This document shows, one piece after another, positions 1 to 8,398 of a stretch of 30,614 bases of DNA (its first letter is position 1; each line of letters opens with the position of its first letter). Position numbers and translations under genes: made by a program. The stretch covers positions 1 through 30,614 of the forward strand of contig CAKRUB010000033.1 of NCBI GenBank assembly GCA_934402375.1, written 5' to 3'. Below the pieces are notes generated by a model. It was not told where the DNA came from. It searched no databases and saw nothing but the letters and a program-made list of their open reading frames with translations. This DNA comes from an uncultured Acetatifactor sp. GTDB lineage: Bacteria > Bacillota > Clostridia > Lachnospirales > Lachnospiraceae.

Positions 1-79
<79 letters not shown>

Positions 80-405
80 ATGATGGTTTCGTGTGCGATT
101 TTTGAGAAAGCATCAACTGCCATGCTTGCATGGGCAGTTGCGTGGTTTTCAAAAATCATAGGCGGGGCTGATGTCAATGAAATAAGCCGAAGGCTTATGA
201 ATTGCATCTGCGCCGCGCACGCGAATCAAAGTTTGTCCTGCCAGAAATTATCTGGCATTACTGTTTTTTGAGCTGTCTCTTTCGAGACATCGTTCTCTGA
301 ATAATTCTTGCGAGTCAAGCTCGCATTTGGAATTTTCAGGGTTGCATTACTGTTTATTTGTCAAAGAACATTTGCTGTGTTGTTTGTTTTTGTCTCACGC
401 GACAG
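80..405 (-). promoter_or_regulatory. rRNA operon leader with boxA and hairpins
   Basis: This is the transcribed spacer between the rrn promoter and 16S on the minus strand. It has an antitermination boxA-like element TGTTCTTTGA (370 down to 361). Several local hairpins follow: TGCCAGA/TCTGGCA (about 240-255), ATAAGCC-TTC-GGCTTAT (about 181-200) and a strong stem CAACTGCC...GGCAGTTG (113-139) close to the 16S start. The last is inside a larger GATTTTTGA/TCAAAAATC pairing that may form part of the 16S processing stem. No convincing protein gene is present. Confidence 0.8.
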
Positions 406-412
406 CTTAATT

Positions 413-475
413 ACAATATCACAAGATAAATGTGGTGTCAACACCTTTTTAAAAATTTTTTCAAAAAAATTTCTT
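413..475 (-). promoter_or_regulatory. rrn promoter with AT-rich UP element
   Basis: On the minus strand TTGACA (441-436), a 17-base spacer and TATTGT (418-413) form a near-consensus sigma-A promoter. Bases 442-475 immediately upstream are almost pure A/T tracts, as expected of an UP element in a ribosomal RNA promoter. Transcription should start near 406. No GC-rich terminator separates it from the cvpA stop codon at 485, so some read-through from the upstream genes into the rRNA operon is possible. Confidence 0.9.
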
Positions 476-484
476 ATATGGGCT

Positions 485-991
485 TCAGACCGCACCGCCA
501 ACGTATCTGGCAAGCAGATCTTCTATTGTACTTCTCAGATAATTATGGCTGTAAAGCCATTCTAAAATCTTACTCTCCTGCGTGTAGGATAGTATCACCT
601 GCTCCACAGCACCCAACTCAAGCTTCCAGATGAGGAAGTAGAGCGTCCACATAAACAACACAACCTCTGCGGCTCCAAAAACAATGCCGAGAAGCTTATC
701 CAAAAAACTGATGATCGGAAGCTTTGCCACGAGCTTTGCCGAGAAAAAAACAACCCCCAGCAGATGATGTACAATCCCGAGAAGCGCAAGCAGAACAACT
801 GCAATGATAACCCGGAACATTTCGCCCCTCTGATAGCTTCCTATCCCGTTTGCCAGAAGCGCCACCACAGCGCTGAGCACGAGCAGGGATATAAGGGAAA
901 TAATTTCTTTTACCATTCCCTTTTTGTAACCATCTATTACCTTGTAAACTGTAAATATAACAACAATCACCAATAATACGTTAATTTTCAT
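485..991 (-). CDS. CvpA family membrane protein
   Basis: A 168-residue hydrophobic protein with about four membrane segments, roughly residues 3-20, 29-48, 60-82 and 98-122. The early VIDGYKKGMVKEIISLISLL stretch, with the conserved glycine after the first helix, is typical of the CvpA/colicin V production family. Members sit in the inner membrane; their exact role is unclear, with links to envelope stress. It is last in the pfkA-to-cvpA run and stops just before the rrn UP element. Its own Shine-Dalgarno signal is poor (AAGG touches the ATG), so translation may depend on coupling with the upstream gene through a 13-codon mini-ORF that starts on the DUF5711 stop codon. Confidence 0.85.
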   Translation of the reverse strand: MKINVLLVIVVIFTVYKVIDGYKKGMVKEIISLISLLVLSAVVALLANGIGSYQRGEMFRVIIAVVLLALLGIVHHLLGVVFFSAKLVAKLPIISFLDKLLGIVFGAAEVVLFMWTLYFLIWKLELGAVEQVILSYTQESKILEWLYSHNYLRSTIEDLLARYVGGAV

Positions 992-1023
992 CCTTAGCCC
1001 ACGCCTTTCCGTTAATTTTCATC
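979..1023 (-). repeat. Direct repeat of the cvpA start and 13-codon mini-ORF
   Basis: The 14-mer GATGAAAATTAACG (minus strand) occurs at 992-979, where it holds the cvpA start codon, and at 1023-1010, where its ATG overlaps the DUF5711 TGA in an ATGA arrangement. The upstream ATG opens a 13-codon frame (MKINGKAWAKDEN, 1022 down to 981) that ends inside the first codons of cvpA. It could act as a relay that carries ribosomes from the DUF5711 gene to cvpA. It is probably not a functional peptide. Confidence 0.55.
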
Positions 1024-2215
1024 TCAACTGTATTGTATCCATGGAATCCTCTGTCACCAGCAGATACCTGTACGCCCTGCCTGTCGGCAATACCAGCTTC
1101 ACCGGTTTTGTAAACCCTCCGTTAAACTTTTCCAGTCCATCCAGTGTCATGATAACGCACTGCATCTCGTTATACGCAATAATTTTGTCCTGCTCGAAAA
1201 AAATGTCCGTGTAGTCTATATCCAGATAAAAGCTTCCTACGTTGTTTGCGGAGGTGTCATACACATCCATCCGAAACCTCTTGTCCTCTTTCTCCGAACG
1301 GAAGACCAGACCTATGTACTCGTCATTATAAAATACCGACTGAATCTCTTCATTCAAGGCATACCACGCCGCCTCTACCGGAACGTGTCCGCCGGAGTAA
1401 ATCATCAGCCTGTTGTCGCCCACAGCAAATGCCGTGCTGTCGTTCATGAACTGCACCTGCGGCACAAGCATGTCCGTATAGGAGTAAACGCTTACCATAT
1501 GGTCATTCGCATTTTCACCGATAGGTCCAAAATTGTAAAAAGCAATATTTGTTTTCAAGGTTCCGGCATCCACATACCAATATGACACACATAGCAGCTC
1601 ACCGCCCGGCGAGAGACTGATCGCCGCAGGATAGCCAGAGCCGTTCATGCGCGCTTCTCCCCTATAGCTCTCCTTCCCCGCCGGGTCATAGGTGGTGATC
1701 ACCGCGACATCCGTTCCGTCGAGAATAGCTGTCACATATCCCTCCTGCGATACGGTGATATTCCTGATCGGCATTGTTGTCGTAATCTGGGTCAGCTGTT
1801 TTTCCGTATTTGCCGTATAAATATTACGTCCGTTATACTCGGCGATCGCTGTCGTTCCACTGCACACCGCCAGTTTTATGTCCTGAATTTCGTAATTCTG
1901 GTTCCATGTCACATTTCCCTTTGTATCTGTACAGTGCGCTCCGTCCTTACTGTATGTCAGGATCGCATCGCCCAGCCTGACATCGAAAGCGCCGGAAACA
2001 GTTTCTCTCGGCATTGAGGAAATTACATCATAGTCCGTGTACACATGTCTCTTGTATTGTACGATGGTCAGCGCCGCGAGCGCACCTGCCACAAGAATCA
2101 GAAGCCCGATCCGATACACATGTGCCAGCTTATGCCTGACAATCTTCTCTTTATAGCCCTCCTGCTTTTGCTCCCGCTTTTCTTTCTCTTTCATATAGCT
2201 TCTGATGTCTGCCAT
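1019..2215 (-). CDS. DUF5711 family single-pass membrane protein
   Basis: A 398-residue protein with a charged, Lys/Glu-rich cytoplasmic start (1-31), one membrane helix at about 35-53 (IGLLILVAGALAALTIVQ) and a large extracytoplasmic part rich in beta strands. Repeated motifs of the form 'strand - G - strand - D' suggest a propeller-like fold. It matches the DUF5711 family of clostridial proteins, whose function is not known. The start has GGAGG four bases before the ATG. It follows the LysM gene by 56 bases, and its stop overlaps the start of a mini-ORF leading into cvpA. The association with a LysM protein suggests a role at the cell envelope; that is inference. Confidence 0.8.
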   Translation of the reverse strand: MADIRSYMKEKEKREQKQEGYKEKIVRHKLAHVYRIGLLILVAGALAALTIVQYKRHVYTDYDVISSMPRETVSGAFDVRLGDAILTYSKDGAHCTDTKGNVTWNQNYEIQDIKLAVCSGTTAIAEYNGRNIYTANTEKQLTQITTTMPIRNITVSQEGYVTAILDGTDVAVITTYDPAGKESYRGEARMNGSGYPAAISLSPGGELLCVSYWYVDAGTLKTNIAFYNFGPIGENANDHMVSVYSYTDMLVPQVQFMNDSTAFAVGDNRLMIYSGGHVPVEAAWYALNEEIQSVFYNDEYIGLVFRSEKEDKRFRMDVYDTSANNVGSFYLDIDYTDIFFEQDKIIAYNEMQCVIMTLDGLEKFNGGFTKPVKLVLPTGRAYRYLLVTEDSMDTIQLR

Positions 2216-2271
2216 ACTGCCTCCGAACTGCCCTGTTGAGTATATTACGGATATTTTACCATAGATTGTAC

Positions 2272-3447
2272 TTACTGTGGTAACAAAATTTTCTGCCCGA
2301 TCTTAATGTCATCCGGATTACTGATATTGTTTAAAGCACAAATTTCCGCCACGCGCGCGTCGCTTCCGTATTTTGCCGTACAGATGCCAATCAGAGTGTC
2401 TCCCTTTTGTATCGTATAAGACACCGGCGCAGGAGTCGGAACGGGAGTGGCTTCCGGTGTCGGCTGCGGCTCCTGCGTCGGTACCGGTGTAATTTCCGGT
2501 GTCGGCTCAGGTGTCTGTTCCGGGGTTGCTTCAGGAGTCACTTCAGGTGCGGCAGTCGTCTCCGCCTCCTTCGCAGTCTCCGGAAGTTCCTCCTGTGGCT
2601 TTCCGCCTGTCTGCTCTGCCGCAGCTTCGTTTTCCTTCTTTATGGCATCCGCCAGCTTGTCCTCCGTGACAATCGTTCCCACCTGAACCGCCCCATTCGT
2701 CACTGGGATGGCATCCGGCAGTTGTCTGGAGGTTATCTCATCCATCATCTGTCTGGCTGCCGCCTGTAACCCACCCAGCTTTTCACCGCTGTTCAGGGTC
2801 GTCAGTCCCGCGACACACAGCAAGGCAAATACCGCCGCAGCTGTCAGCTTCATCTGGCGCAGCTTTGTGTCCGCCGGTTTTGCAGGCCGCTCCGCCATAG
2901 CCCGCCGATTCTCACGATACCCGCTTGCCGCTCCTGCCTTCTGCCTCCGCTCCTCCTGCCTCCGCTTTACAACCTCGTATTTTTCCTGATCAAATTCCTC
3001 CGGTTTTACTTCCTCCTGCCTCTCCGCGAGCATAAATTGCAGCATACAGTCATTTTTCTCATAGAACTGTGCATATCCTGCTATGTATCTGCAAACTCCC
3101 TGCTCATATACCTGAAAGCCTTCAACCATCTCTCCGTTCAGCATCCGGTAGCCGAGAAATTCGTATTCCGCGAAGTATTTCTTTCTCGCTTTTTCAGCCT
3201 CCTGCAGAACTGCCTGTGAAAGATGTCTCGTCTCCCGCTGCAGAAAGTTCAGCTTACATGCTCCGTAAAAAAACAGGTATGTAATGCCCGCCTCTTCCTT
3301 CCTCACTCCGTACATTCCGACGCCAAGACTCTTGTCAAGGGCATGTCCATTTAATTGCTTTATATAAGATATGGCATAGTCCTCAACATAAATTTTACAG
3401 TCCTGATTTACTTCGCCGATCTGCGTAATATTTTTTGGTAATTCCAT
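2272..3447 (-). CDS. Membrane-anchored protein with C-terminal LysM domain
   Basis: A 391-residue protein. Residues 1-140 form a conserved globular cytoplasmic region of unknown fold. Residues 150-198 are charged and probably coiled. One membrane helix lies at about 199-217 (MKLTAAAVFALLCVAGLTT). A linker of about 110 residues ends in a Pro/Thr/Glu tract (TPEATPEQTPEPTPEITPVP and similar), followed by a LysM domain at 342-391 (YTIQKGDTLIGICTAKYG... IKIGQKILLP) that should bind peptidoglycan. The layout places LysM outside the cell. I chose the ATG at 3447 rather than the upstream codon at 3495 because AAAGGAGGT lies 8 bases before it. That ribosome site is inside a strong hairpin. The protein's function is unknown. 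Confidence 0.88.
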   Translation of the reverse strand: MELPKNITQIGEVNQDCKIYVEDYAISYIKQLNGHALDKSLGVGMYGVRKEEAGITYLFFYGACKLNFLQRETRHLSQAVLQEAEKARKKYFAEYEFLGYRMLNGEMVEGFQVYEQGVCRYIAGYAQFYEKNDCMLQFMLAERQEEVKPEEFDQEKYEVVKRRQEERRQKAGAASGYRENRRAMAERPAKPADTKLRQMKLTAAAVFALLCVAGLTTLNSGEKLGGLQAAARQMMDEITSRQLPDAIPVTNGAVQVGTIVTEDKLADAIKKENEAAAEQTGGKPQEELPETAKEAETTAAPEVTPEATPEQTPEPTPEITPVPTQEPQPTPEATPVPTPAPVSYTIQKGDTLIGICTAKYGSDARVAEICALNNISNPDDIKIGQKILLPQ

Positions 3448-3506
3448 AAAAAAATACCTCCTTTGCCGATACAGTAAATCATAGCATCGGCACAAGGAGG
3501 TTTTTA
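3448..3506 (-). promoter_or_regulatory. Hairpin that encloses the LysM gene ribosome site; terminator-like
   Basis: Arms at 3456-3470 and 3486-3501 pair through ATCGGC/GCCGAT and AAGGAGG/CCTCCTT with a one-base bulge and a 15-base loop. On the minus strand the 3' arm carries the Shine-Dalgarno AAGGAGG, and a run of seven T follows (3454-3448) before the ATG. The plus-strand side also has a T run (3501-3505). The element could be the galM terminator, an attenuator, or a structure that hides the ribosome site. Confidence 0.75.
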
Positions 3507-3546
3507 GTATTCTTTGTCAGTTAAAGCCCAGAAAAATTCGACAAAC

Positions 3547-4599
3547 TTAGCAGGTTTCAAATTTGTATACTGTCACGGAATCATACTCTCTGCCCTCTCC
3601 GAATACACAGGAAGGGAACTGGGGCTTATTGGCAGAATCCGGGTAATACTGCGTCTCCAGACACAAGCCCATGCGAGGTCCGTACTCCGCACCGTTCTTT
3701 CCCTTCTGGGGAGAGATGAAATTACCCGCATAGAACTGAACGCCGGGCAGCGTGGTATATGCTTTCATGACCCTGCCGCTCTTCGGAGACACAACCGTCG
3801 CAAAGTGGTGAAGAGCTCCGTCGTCCTTCCAGCCGTTGATCACCCAGTTATGATCATAGCCGCCCGCAAACTGCAGCTGTTCAAATGCTGCATCAATGTC
3901 CCTGCCCACAGGCTTCCGCTCTGTGAAGTCCATCGGTGTCCCGGCAACTGCCGCAATTTCACCAGTCGGAATAGACCCCGAATCCGAAGGCGTAAAGGCA
4001 GAAGCATCCAGCCAGAGCTCATGCTCCAGAATTTTACCGCTGTCATGTCCGTTCAGATTGAAGTAGCTGTGATTCGTCAGATTAAGGATCGTCTTCTTAT
4101 CGCTCGTTCCGTGATAATGGATGCGAAGACTATTATTCTCGTCAAGCTGATACTCTACGGAAACCTTCTTGTTCCCAGGAAAGCCCATATTACCGTCCGT
4201 ATCCTCCAGAGAAAAACGGACACCGTTCTCCACGGTCTCAGCGCTCCAAAGCTTTTTATGATAGCCGTTCTCCATGTGGCTGTGCAGGTTATTGACACCA
4301 TCGTTCACATCAAGCCGATAGGTAGTCCCATCAATCGTATAACTGGCATTCCCGATACGGTTTGCGCTGGGTCCGATCACTGCGCCAAAAAAGCTCGGAT
4401 TCTTCATGTAATCCTCTGCGCGGTCAAAGCCCAGTACAACATCGTCCTTATTTCCCTGTGCGTCAGGCACGACGATTCTCACAATGATCGCACCAAGGTC
4501 TGTCACGGACACCTCCATGCCTTTTTCGTTCGTCAGAGTATATAACGTAACCTCTCTTCCGTCCGGATATGTTCCAAATGAACTCTTCTTCACTGCCAT
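3547..4599 (-). CDS. galM: Aldose 1-epimerase (galactose mutarotase)
   Basis: A 350-residue cytoplasmic enzyme that interconverts alpha and beta anomers of galactose and other aldoses. Family landmarks are present: NRIG with Arg81, NNLHSH with His106, TNHSYFNL with His177 (general acid) and LETQYYPDS with Glu315 (general base). Length is normal. The start has AAGGAG eight bases upstream of the ATG. It lies 16 bases after recR and so is probably cotranscribed with the DNA-repair genes; no other galactose genes are in the window. It may serve glucose released from cellobiose and maltodextrin rather than a dedicated galactose pathway; that is inference. Confidence 0.95.
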   Translation of the reverse strand: MAVKKSSFGTYPDGREVTLYTLTNEKGMEVSVTDLGAIIVRIVVPDAQGNKDDVVLGFDRAEDYMKNPSFFGAVIGPSANRIGNASYTIDGTTYRLDVNDGVNNLHSHMENGYHKKLWSAETVENGVRFSLEDTDGNMGFPGNKKVSVEYQLDENNSLRIHYHGTSDKKTILNLTNHSYFNLNGHDSGKILEHELWLDASAFTPSDSGSIPTGEIAAVAGTPMDFTERKPVGRDIDAAFEQLQFAGGYDHNWVINGWKDDGALHHFATVVSPKSGRVMKAYTTLPGVQFYAGNFISPQKGKNGAEYGPRMGLCLETQYYPDSANKPQFPSCVFGEGREYDSVTVYKFETC

Positions 4600-4615
4600 A
4601 TGTATCTCTCCTTCC

Positions 4616-5212
4616 CTATAATTCCACGCGGCCCTCCAGCGCGCGCAGCAATGTCACTTCATCAATGTACTCAAGATCGCCGCCCACCGGCACACCGCTT
4701 GCGATTCTGGTCACTTTGATCCCCGTGGGCTTCACCATCTTACTGATGTACATCGCCGTCGTTTCCCCCTCGAGGCTTGAGTTCGTCGCAATGATAACCT
4801 CCTCCACATCCCCCTGCAGGCGCTCGATCAGCTCCTTTAGCTTAATGTCCCCCGGGCCAATGCCGAGCATTGGGGAAATGGCACCGTGCAGGACATGGTA
4901 AACCCCTTCGTAGCGCCCGGTCTTCTCATAAGCGGCAAGATCCCTGGTATTCTCTACTACCATAATCTGCTTGTGATTGCGGTTTTTATTCGCACAGACC
5001 GGACAGATTTCCCTGTCGGTCAGAGTAAAACACTCCTTGCAGTACCGCACATTTGCCTTTGCCTCAACAATCGTTTTTGCAAGCCTGTTTACCTTATCCT
5101 GCGGCATATTGATCAGATAAAAAGCAAGTCTCTGCGCGGATTTATTTCCGATTCCCGGAAGTGCCGCCAGTTCCTCTATTAATTTGTTAATATGTCCGCT
5201 GTAAAGCTCCAT
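4616..5212 (-). CDS. recR: Recombination mediator protein RecR
   Basis: A 198-residue protein of the RecFOR pathway, which loads RecA on gapped DNA. Visible parts are an N-terminal helix-hairpin-helix ([17 protein letters not shown], about 18-34), a four-cysteine zinc finger (Cys58, Cys61, Cys70, Cys73) and a Toprim domain from about 81 ([19 protein letters not shown]) with the [12 protein letters not shown] and ATNSSLEGE segments. Length fits the family. Its ATG overlaps the ebfC stop codon by one base (TGATG), so the two are translationally coupled. The dnaX-ebfC-recR order is conserved in Firmicutes. Confidence 0.98.
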   Translation of the reverse strand: MELYSGHINKLIEELAALPGIGNKSAQRLAFYLINMPQDKVNRLAKTIVEAKANVRYCKECFTLTDREICPVCANKNRNHKQIMVVENTRDLAAYEKTGRYEGVYHVLHGAISPMLGIGPGDIKLKELIERLQGDVEEVIIATNSSLEGETTAMYISKMVKPTGIKVTRIASGVPVGGDLEYIDEVTLLRALEGRVEL

Positions 5213-5556
5213 CAGAAGGGCAGCCCTCCCAGTCCTCCGGTCATCTTGCCCATCATCTCTGTGCTCGCCTCATCCGCCTGACGCATCGCCTCATTTACTG
5301 CGGCAACGACAGCATCCTGCAGTGTCTCAATGTCCTCCGGGTCTACGATCTCCTCAGAAAGTTTCAGCCGCAGAACCTCCTTCTTCCCGTTTACGGCAAC
5401 CTCAACCGCACCGCCGCCGGTCTTAGCCACGAACTCCTTGGTTTCCAGCTCCTTCTGCCCTTCCTCCATCTGTCTCTGCATACGCTGTGCCTGCTTCATC
5501 AGATTGCTCATATTGCCGGGCATTCCGCCTCCGGGAAATCCACCTCTTTTTGCCAT
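5212..5556 (-). CDS. ebfC: YbaB/EbfC family nucleoid-associated protein
   Basis: A 114-residue DNA-binding protein, usually a homodimer that coats the nucleoid. The N-terminus is Gly/Pro-rich ([11 protein letters not shown]), then a long helix with [18 protein letters not shown], then the conserved strand segment [20 protein letters not shown] and the [18 protein letters not shown] helix. I start it at the ATG at 5556, not at upstream codons inside dnaX, because AGGAGG (5571-5566) lies nine bases before it. That ribosome site is written in the glutamate codons at the end of dnaX, and the dnaX stop is one base from this start. Overlaps recR by one base. Confidence 0.96.
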   Translation of the reverse strand: MAKRGGFPGGGMPGNMSNLMKQAQRMQRQMEEGQKELETKEFVAKTGGGAVEVAVNGKKEVLRLKLSEEIVDPEDIETLQDAVVAAVNEAMRQADEASTEMMGKMTGGLGGLPF

Positions 5557-5557
5557 T

Positions 5558-7138
5558 TTATTCTTCCTCCTCTTCCTCAACTTCAATTTCCATCTGCACC
5601 AGCTTGGACAGATCGACATAGCTTTGTTCAAATTCCTGCTGACCGCGCACCGTCTGTATCGTCACTTCGATCTCCTTGCCCGAAAAATCAGACAATAATG
5701 CCTCCAGTTGCTGCTTATTCTGCGGGTGCTGCGTAAAATAGTCCGAGGCAACACCGTCCTCCAGCACGACCATCAGCTTATTATCTCCGCCAAGACTCAG
5801 CTTCGCCGCCTTCATATAGGTTCTCATCGGGTTGTCGGCGCTCCCCACAATGCTCGGCCACCTTTCAACGATTGCCTTCACATCCTCCGGGATCGCCTTC
5901 GGTAGCTCAGGCTTCGGCTTATTCCCTACGCCGGAAGCTCCGGCGGCGCTCGCGCCCTCCATGGGCGATGCCGCATAGACTACGCCGTTTTCCAGTTTTT
6001 CTTCCACCTGTCTCAGCCTGTCCAGCACCGCCTCGTCATTCGTCTCCATCTCCGGACGGCACAGCTTAATCAGGGCAATTTCGACCAGAATACGCTTCTG
6101 CGCCGCATAGCGTATCTGTCCGGACAGCTCCGAAAAGATACGGATATACCGCACAATCTGCTCCATATCCGCCAACGCTGCCTCTTCCTTCAGTCGTTTC
6201 AGATTATCCGTGGACATATCTATGACATCCTCCAGATTGTCCGATGCCTGAACCAGCATGAGATTCCGCAGATACCATGTAAAATCCGTGACAAACTGCG
6301 TCAGCTCGCGCCCCTGCATCACAATTTCTTCCAGAAGCTGCACACAGCCGAGCACATTTCTCTCAAGGATACAGCGCAGCAAACGGCTGAACACCTCTGT
6401 ATCCACGGCGCCCAACACATCAAGAACCTTGTCGTAGGTCAGTTCCTTGCCCAGATGGAAGGCGATACACTGGTCGAGAAGACTCAGTGCATCACGCATC
6501 GAGCCATCCGCCGCCTTTGCAATATACCGCAGCGCCTTCTCTTCAACCTGCACATTTTCAGCCTGTATCAGTTCCTGCATTCTCGCCGTGATCGTATCGA
6601 TGCTGATACGTTTAAAATCATATCTCTGGCAGCGCGACAAAATGGTAATGGGGAGCTTATGCACCTCCGTTGTCGCAAGAATAAAAATCACATAAGAGGG
6701 CGGCTCCTCCAGCGTTTTCAACAGTGCGTTGAACGCTCCTATGGAAAGCATATGCACCTCGTCAATGATGTAAACCTTATACTTTCCCTCCGCCGGGGAG
6801 TAGGAAACCTCCTCGACAATTTCACGGATGTTATCGACGCCGTTGTTGGATGCCGCGTCGATCTCTATGACATTCATGCTCGCGCCTGCCGCAATCGCCT
6901 TGCATATCCTGCACTCCCCGCACGGTCCGTCCTCCGTCGGATTCTCACAGTTTACCGTTCTGGCAAATATCTTTGCAATCGTTGTCTTACCCGTTCCCCG
7001 TGTTCCGGTGAACAGATAGGCATGACCGATTCGGTTCGCCTTCAACTGATTTTTCAGTGTGGTGACAATATGATCCTGTCCCTTGACATCCGCAAAGGTA
7101 TTCGGACGGAATTTCCTGTATAGTGCTGTATATGACAT
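5558..7138 (-). CDS. dnaX: DNA polymerase III subunit gamma/tau
   Basis: A 526-residue clamp-loader ATPase of the replisome. Seen are Walker A GTRGTGKT (45-52), a zinc site with Cys64, Cys73, Cys76 and Cys79, Walker B IIDEVHM (124-130) and the arginine finger SRC (168-170), then a C-terminal tau-like region ending in a run of six Glu. I chose the ATG at 7138 (MSYTALYRKF), preceded by GGAG at nine bases; a TTG five codons earlier is also open. It begins four bases after the pfkA stop. No obvious A-rich slippery site with a gamma-length product was recognised. The terminal Glu run doubles as the ebfC ribosome site. Confidence 0.97.
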   Translation of the reverse strand: MSYTALYRKFRPNTFADVKGQDHIVTTLKNQLKANRIGHAYLFTGTRGTGKTTIAKIFARTVNCENPTEDGPCGECRICKAIAAGASMNVIEIDAASNNGVDNIREIVEEVSYSPAEGKYKVYIIDEVHMLSIGAFNALLKTLEEPPSYVIFILATTEVHKLPITILSRCQRYDFKRISIDTITARMQELIQAENVQVEEKALRYIAKAADGSMRDALSLLDQCIAFHLGKELTYDKVLDVLGAVDTEVFSRLLRCILERNVLGCVQLLEEIVMQGRELTQFVTDFTWYLRNLMLVQASDNLEDVIDMSTDNLKRLKEEAALADMEQIVRYIRIFSELSGQIRYAAQKRILVEIALIKLCRPEMETNDEAVLDRLRQVEEKLENGVVYAASPMEGASAAGASGVGNKPKPELPKAIPEDVKAIVERWPSIVGSADNPMRTYMKAAKLSLGGDNKLMVVLEDGVASDYFTQHPQNKQQLEALLSDFSGKEIEVTIQTVRGQQEFEQSYVDLSKLVQMEIEVEEEEEE

Positions 7139-7142
7139 GCCC

Positions 7143-8216
7143 TTAGTCTCCAAAACAGATGCCCAGCATCTTCGCTTCCTGAACGATCGTCGCGTCCGGC
7201 TCTACCATCTTGAGCTTTCCTGCGACATCCTCCAGCGGCACCCTGACAATCTCTCTGTTCTTATATCCAACCATAAATCCATACTGTCCATCCAGAATCA
7301 GCTTTCCTGCCTCCGCGCCGAGCCTGCTTGCAAACACACGGTCATACGGGCAGGGGCTTCCGCCTCTCTGCATATGTCCGGGAACCGTCACGCGGACCTC
7401 GCGTCCCGTCTTCTCCTGAATGGATGCCGCTATCTCATAAGAAACCGACGGGAACGGATATTTCTCCATCTTTTTCTTATAATCCTTCTTGGAAAGCTGC
7501 GCGTCCTCCTTGGAGATTGCTCCCTCCGCGACAGCAATGATCGTGAAACGACAGCCCTTGCTGTCCCGCTCCTCTATCTTCTCTATCACCTTATCGATGT
7601 CATAAGGTATCTCGGGTATGAGGATAATGTCTGCACCACCCGCCATACCGGCGTTGAGCGTCAACCAGCCCACCTTATGTCCCATAACCTCAACAATAAA
7701 GACTCTGCCGTGGGAAGCCGCCGTCGTGTGGATGCAGTCGATGGCATCCGTGGCAATATCCACTGCACTCTGAAAGCCGAAGGTCATGTCCGTTCCCCAG
7801 AGATCATTATCGATCGTCTTAGGCAGCGTCACAACATTTAATCCCTCCTCGCGAAGAAGATTTGCGGTCTTATGGGTGCCGTTGCCGCCCAGAATGACAA
7901 GGCAGTCGAGCTGGAGCTTATAATAATTCTGCTTCATTGCCTCCACCTTGTTCAGACCGTTTTCATCGGGATCCTGAATCGTCTTAAAGGGAGTCCGGGA
8001 AGTTCCCAGTATGGTTCCGCCCTTTGTCAGGATACCGGAAAAGTCCTTTGCTGTCAGCATACAGAACTTGCCGTAAATTAATCCCTTATAGCCATCCAGA
8101 AAACCATAGATCTCCACTTCTTCCTTGCTTGCATCCAACGTTTTTACAACGCCTCTCATGGCTGCATTCAACGCCTGACAGTCTCCGCCGCTGGTCAACA
8201 TACCGATTCTCTTCAT
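7143..8216 (-). CDS. pfkA: 6-phosphofructokinase
   Basis: A 357-residue glycolytic enzyme that phosphorylates fructose 6-phosphate. The nucleotide loop is GMLTSGGDCQALNAAMRG at the N-terminus. GGNGTHKTA keeps a glycine where pyrophosphate enzymes usually carry aspartate, which favours ATP as donor. PKTIDNDLWGTDMTFG carries the catalytic TIDND with Lys in place of the Gly of the E. coli enzyme, a mark of the group III/mixed-substrate branch. VEVMGHKVGWL and PGHMQRGGSPCPYDR bind the sugar phosphate. Its ribosome site is GGGAGG. It leads the run into dnaX, an unusual partner. Donor specificity is inferred from single residues. Confidence 0.95.
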   Translation of the reverse strand: MKRIGMLTSGGDCQALNAAMRGVVKTLDASKEEVEIYGFLDGYKGLIYGKFCMLTAKDFSGILTKGGTILGTSRTPFKTIQDPDENGLNKVEAMKQNYYKLQLDCLVILGGNGTHKTANLLREEGLNVVTLPKTIDNDLWGTDMTFGFQSAVDIATDAIDCIHTTAASHGRVFIVEVMGHKVGWLTLNAGMAGGADIILIPEIPYDIDKVIEKIEERDSKGCRFTIIAVAEGAISKEDAQLSKKDYKKKMEKYPFPSVSYEIAASIQEKTGREVRVTVPGHMQRGGSPCPYDRVFASRLGAEAGKLILDGQYGFMVGYKNREIVRVPLEDVAGKLKMVEPDATIVQEAKMLGICFGD

Positions 8217-8249
8217 GCGCTCGTCCTCCCGCTATTCTCTGTTGTATCT

Positions 8250-8277
8250 AGTATAACCACTTTCTGTCCCTTTTAAA
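8250..8277 (-). promoter_or_regulatory. Possible pfkA promoter
   Basis: On the minus strand TATACT (8255-8250) is a good -10 box. TTTAAA (8277-8272) at a 16-base spacing is a weak -35. The predicted start near 8243 leaves a short leader before the pfkA ATG. Confidence 0.5.
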
Positions 8278-8345
8278 GTTTACCCTTTTCAGGCTGAATT
8301 TGCAACCGAAAGAAACAGGATTTGAGAAAAACTTGCACCTAAGTC

Positions 8346-8374
8346 TTGCAAAAAATCCGAGAATACTATAGAAT
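8346..8374 (+). promoter_or_regulatory. tRNA-Ser promoter
   Basis: TTGCAA (8346-8351), a 17-base spacer and TAGAAT (8369-8374) fit a sigma-A promoter. Predicted start is about 18 bases before the tRNA. Confidence 0.65.
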
Positions 8375-8398
8375 AGAAAAGCAGTTGAAAAACCGCAC

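Noticed and set aside
3514..4545. 343-codon open frame on the plus strand opposite galM
   Set aside because: It mirrors galM codon structure; composition is rich in Arg/His/Ile as expected of a shadow. The apparent AAGGAGG upstream is the other arm of the LysM hairpin.
5558..7138. Programmed frameshift in dnaX to make a short gamma form
   Set aside because: I found no A-rich slippery heptamer with a downstream hairpin of the E. coli type at a suitable place.
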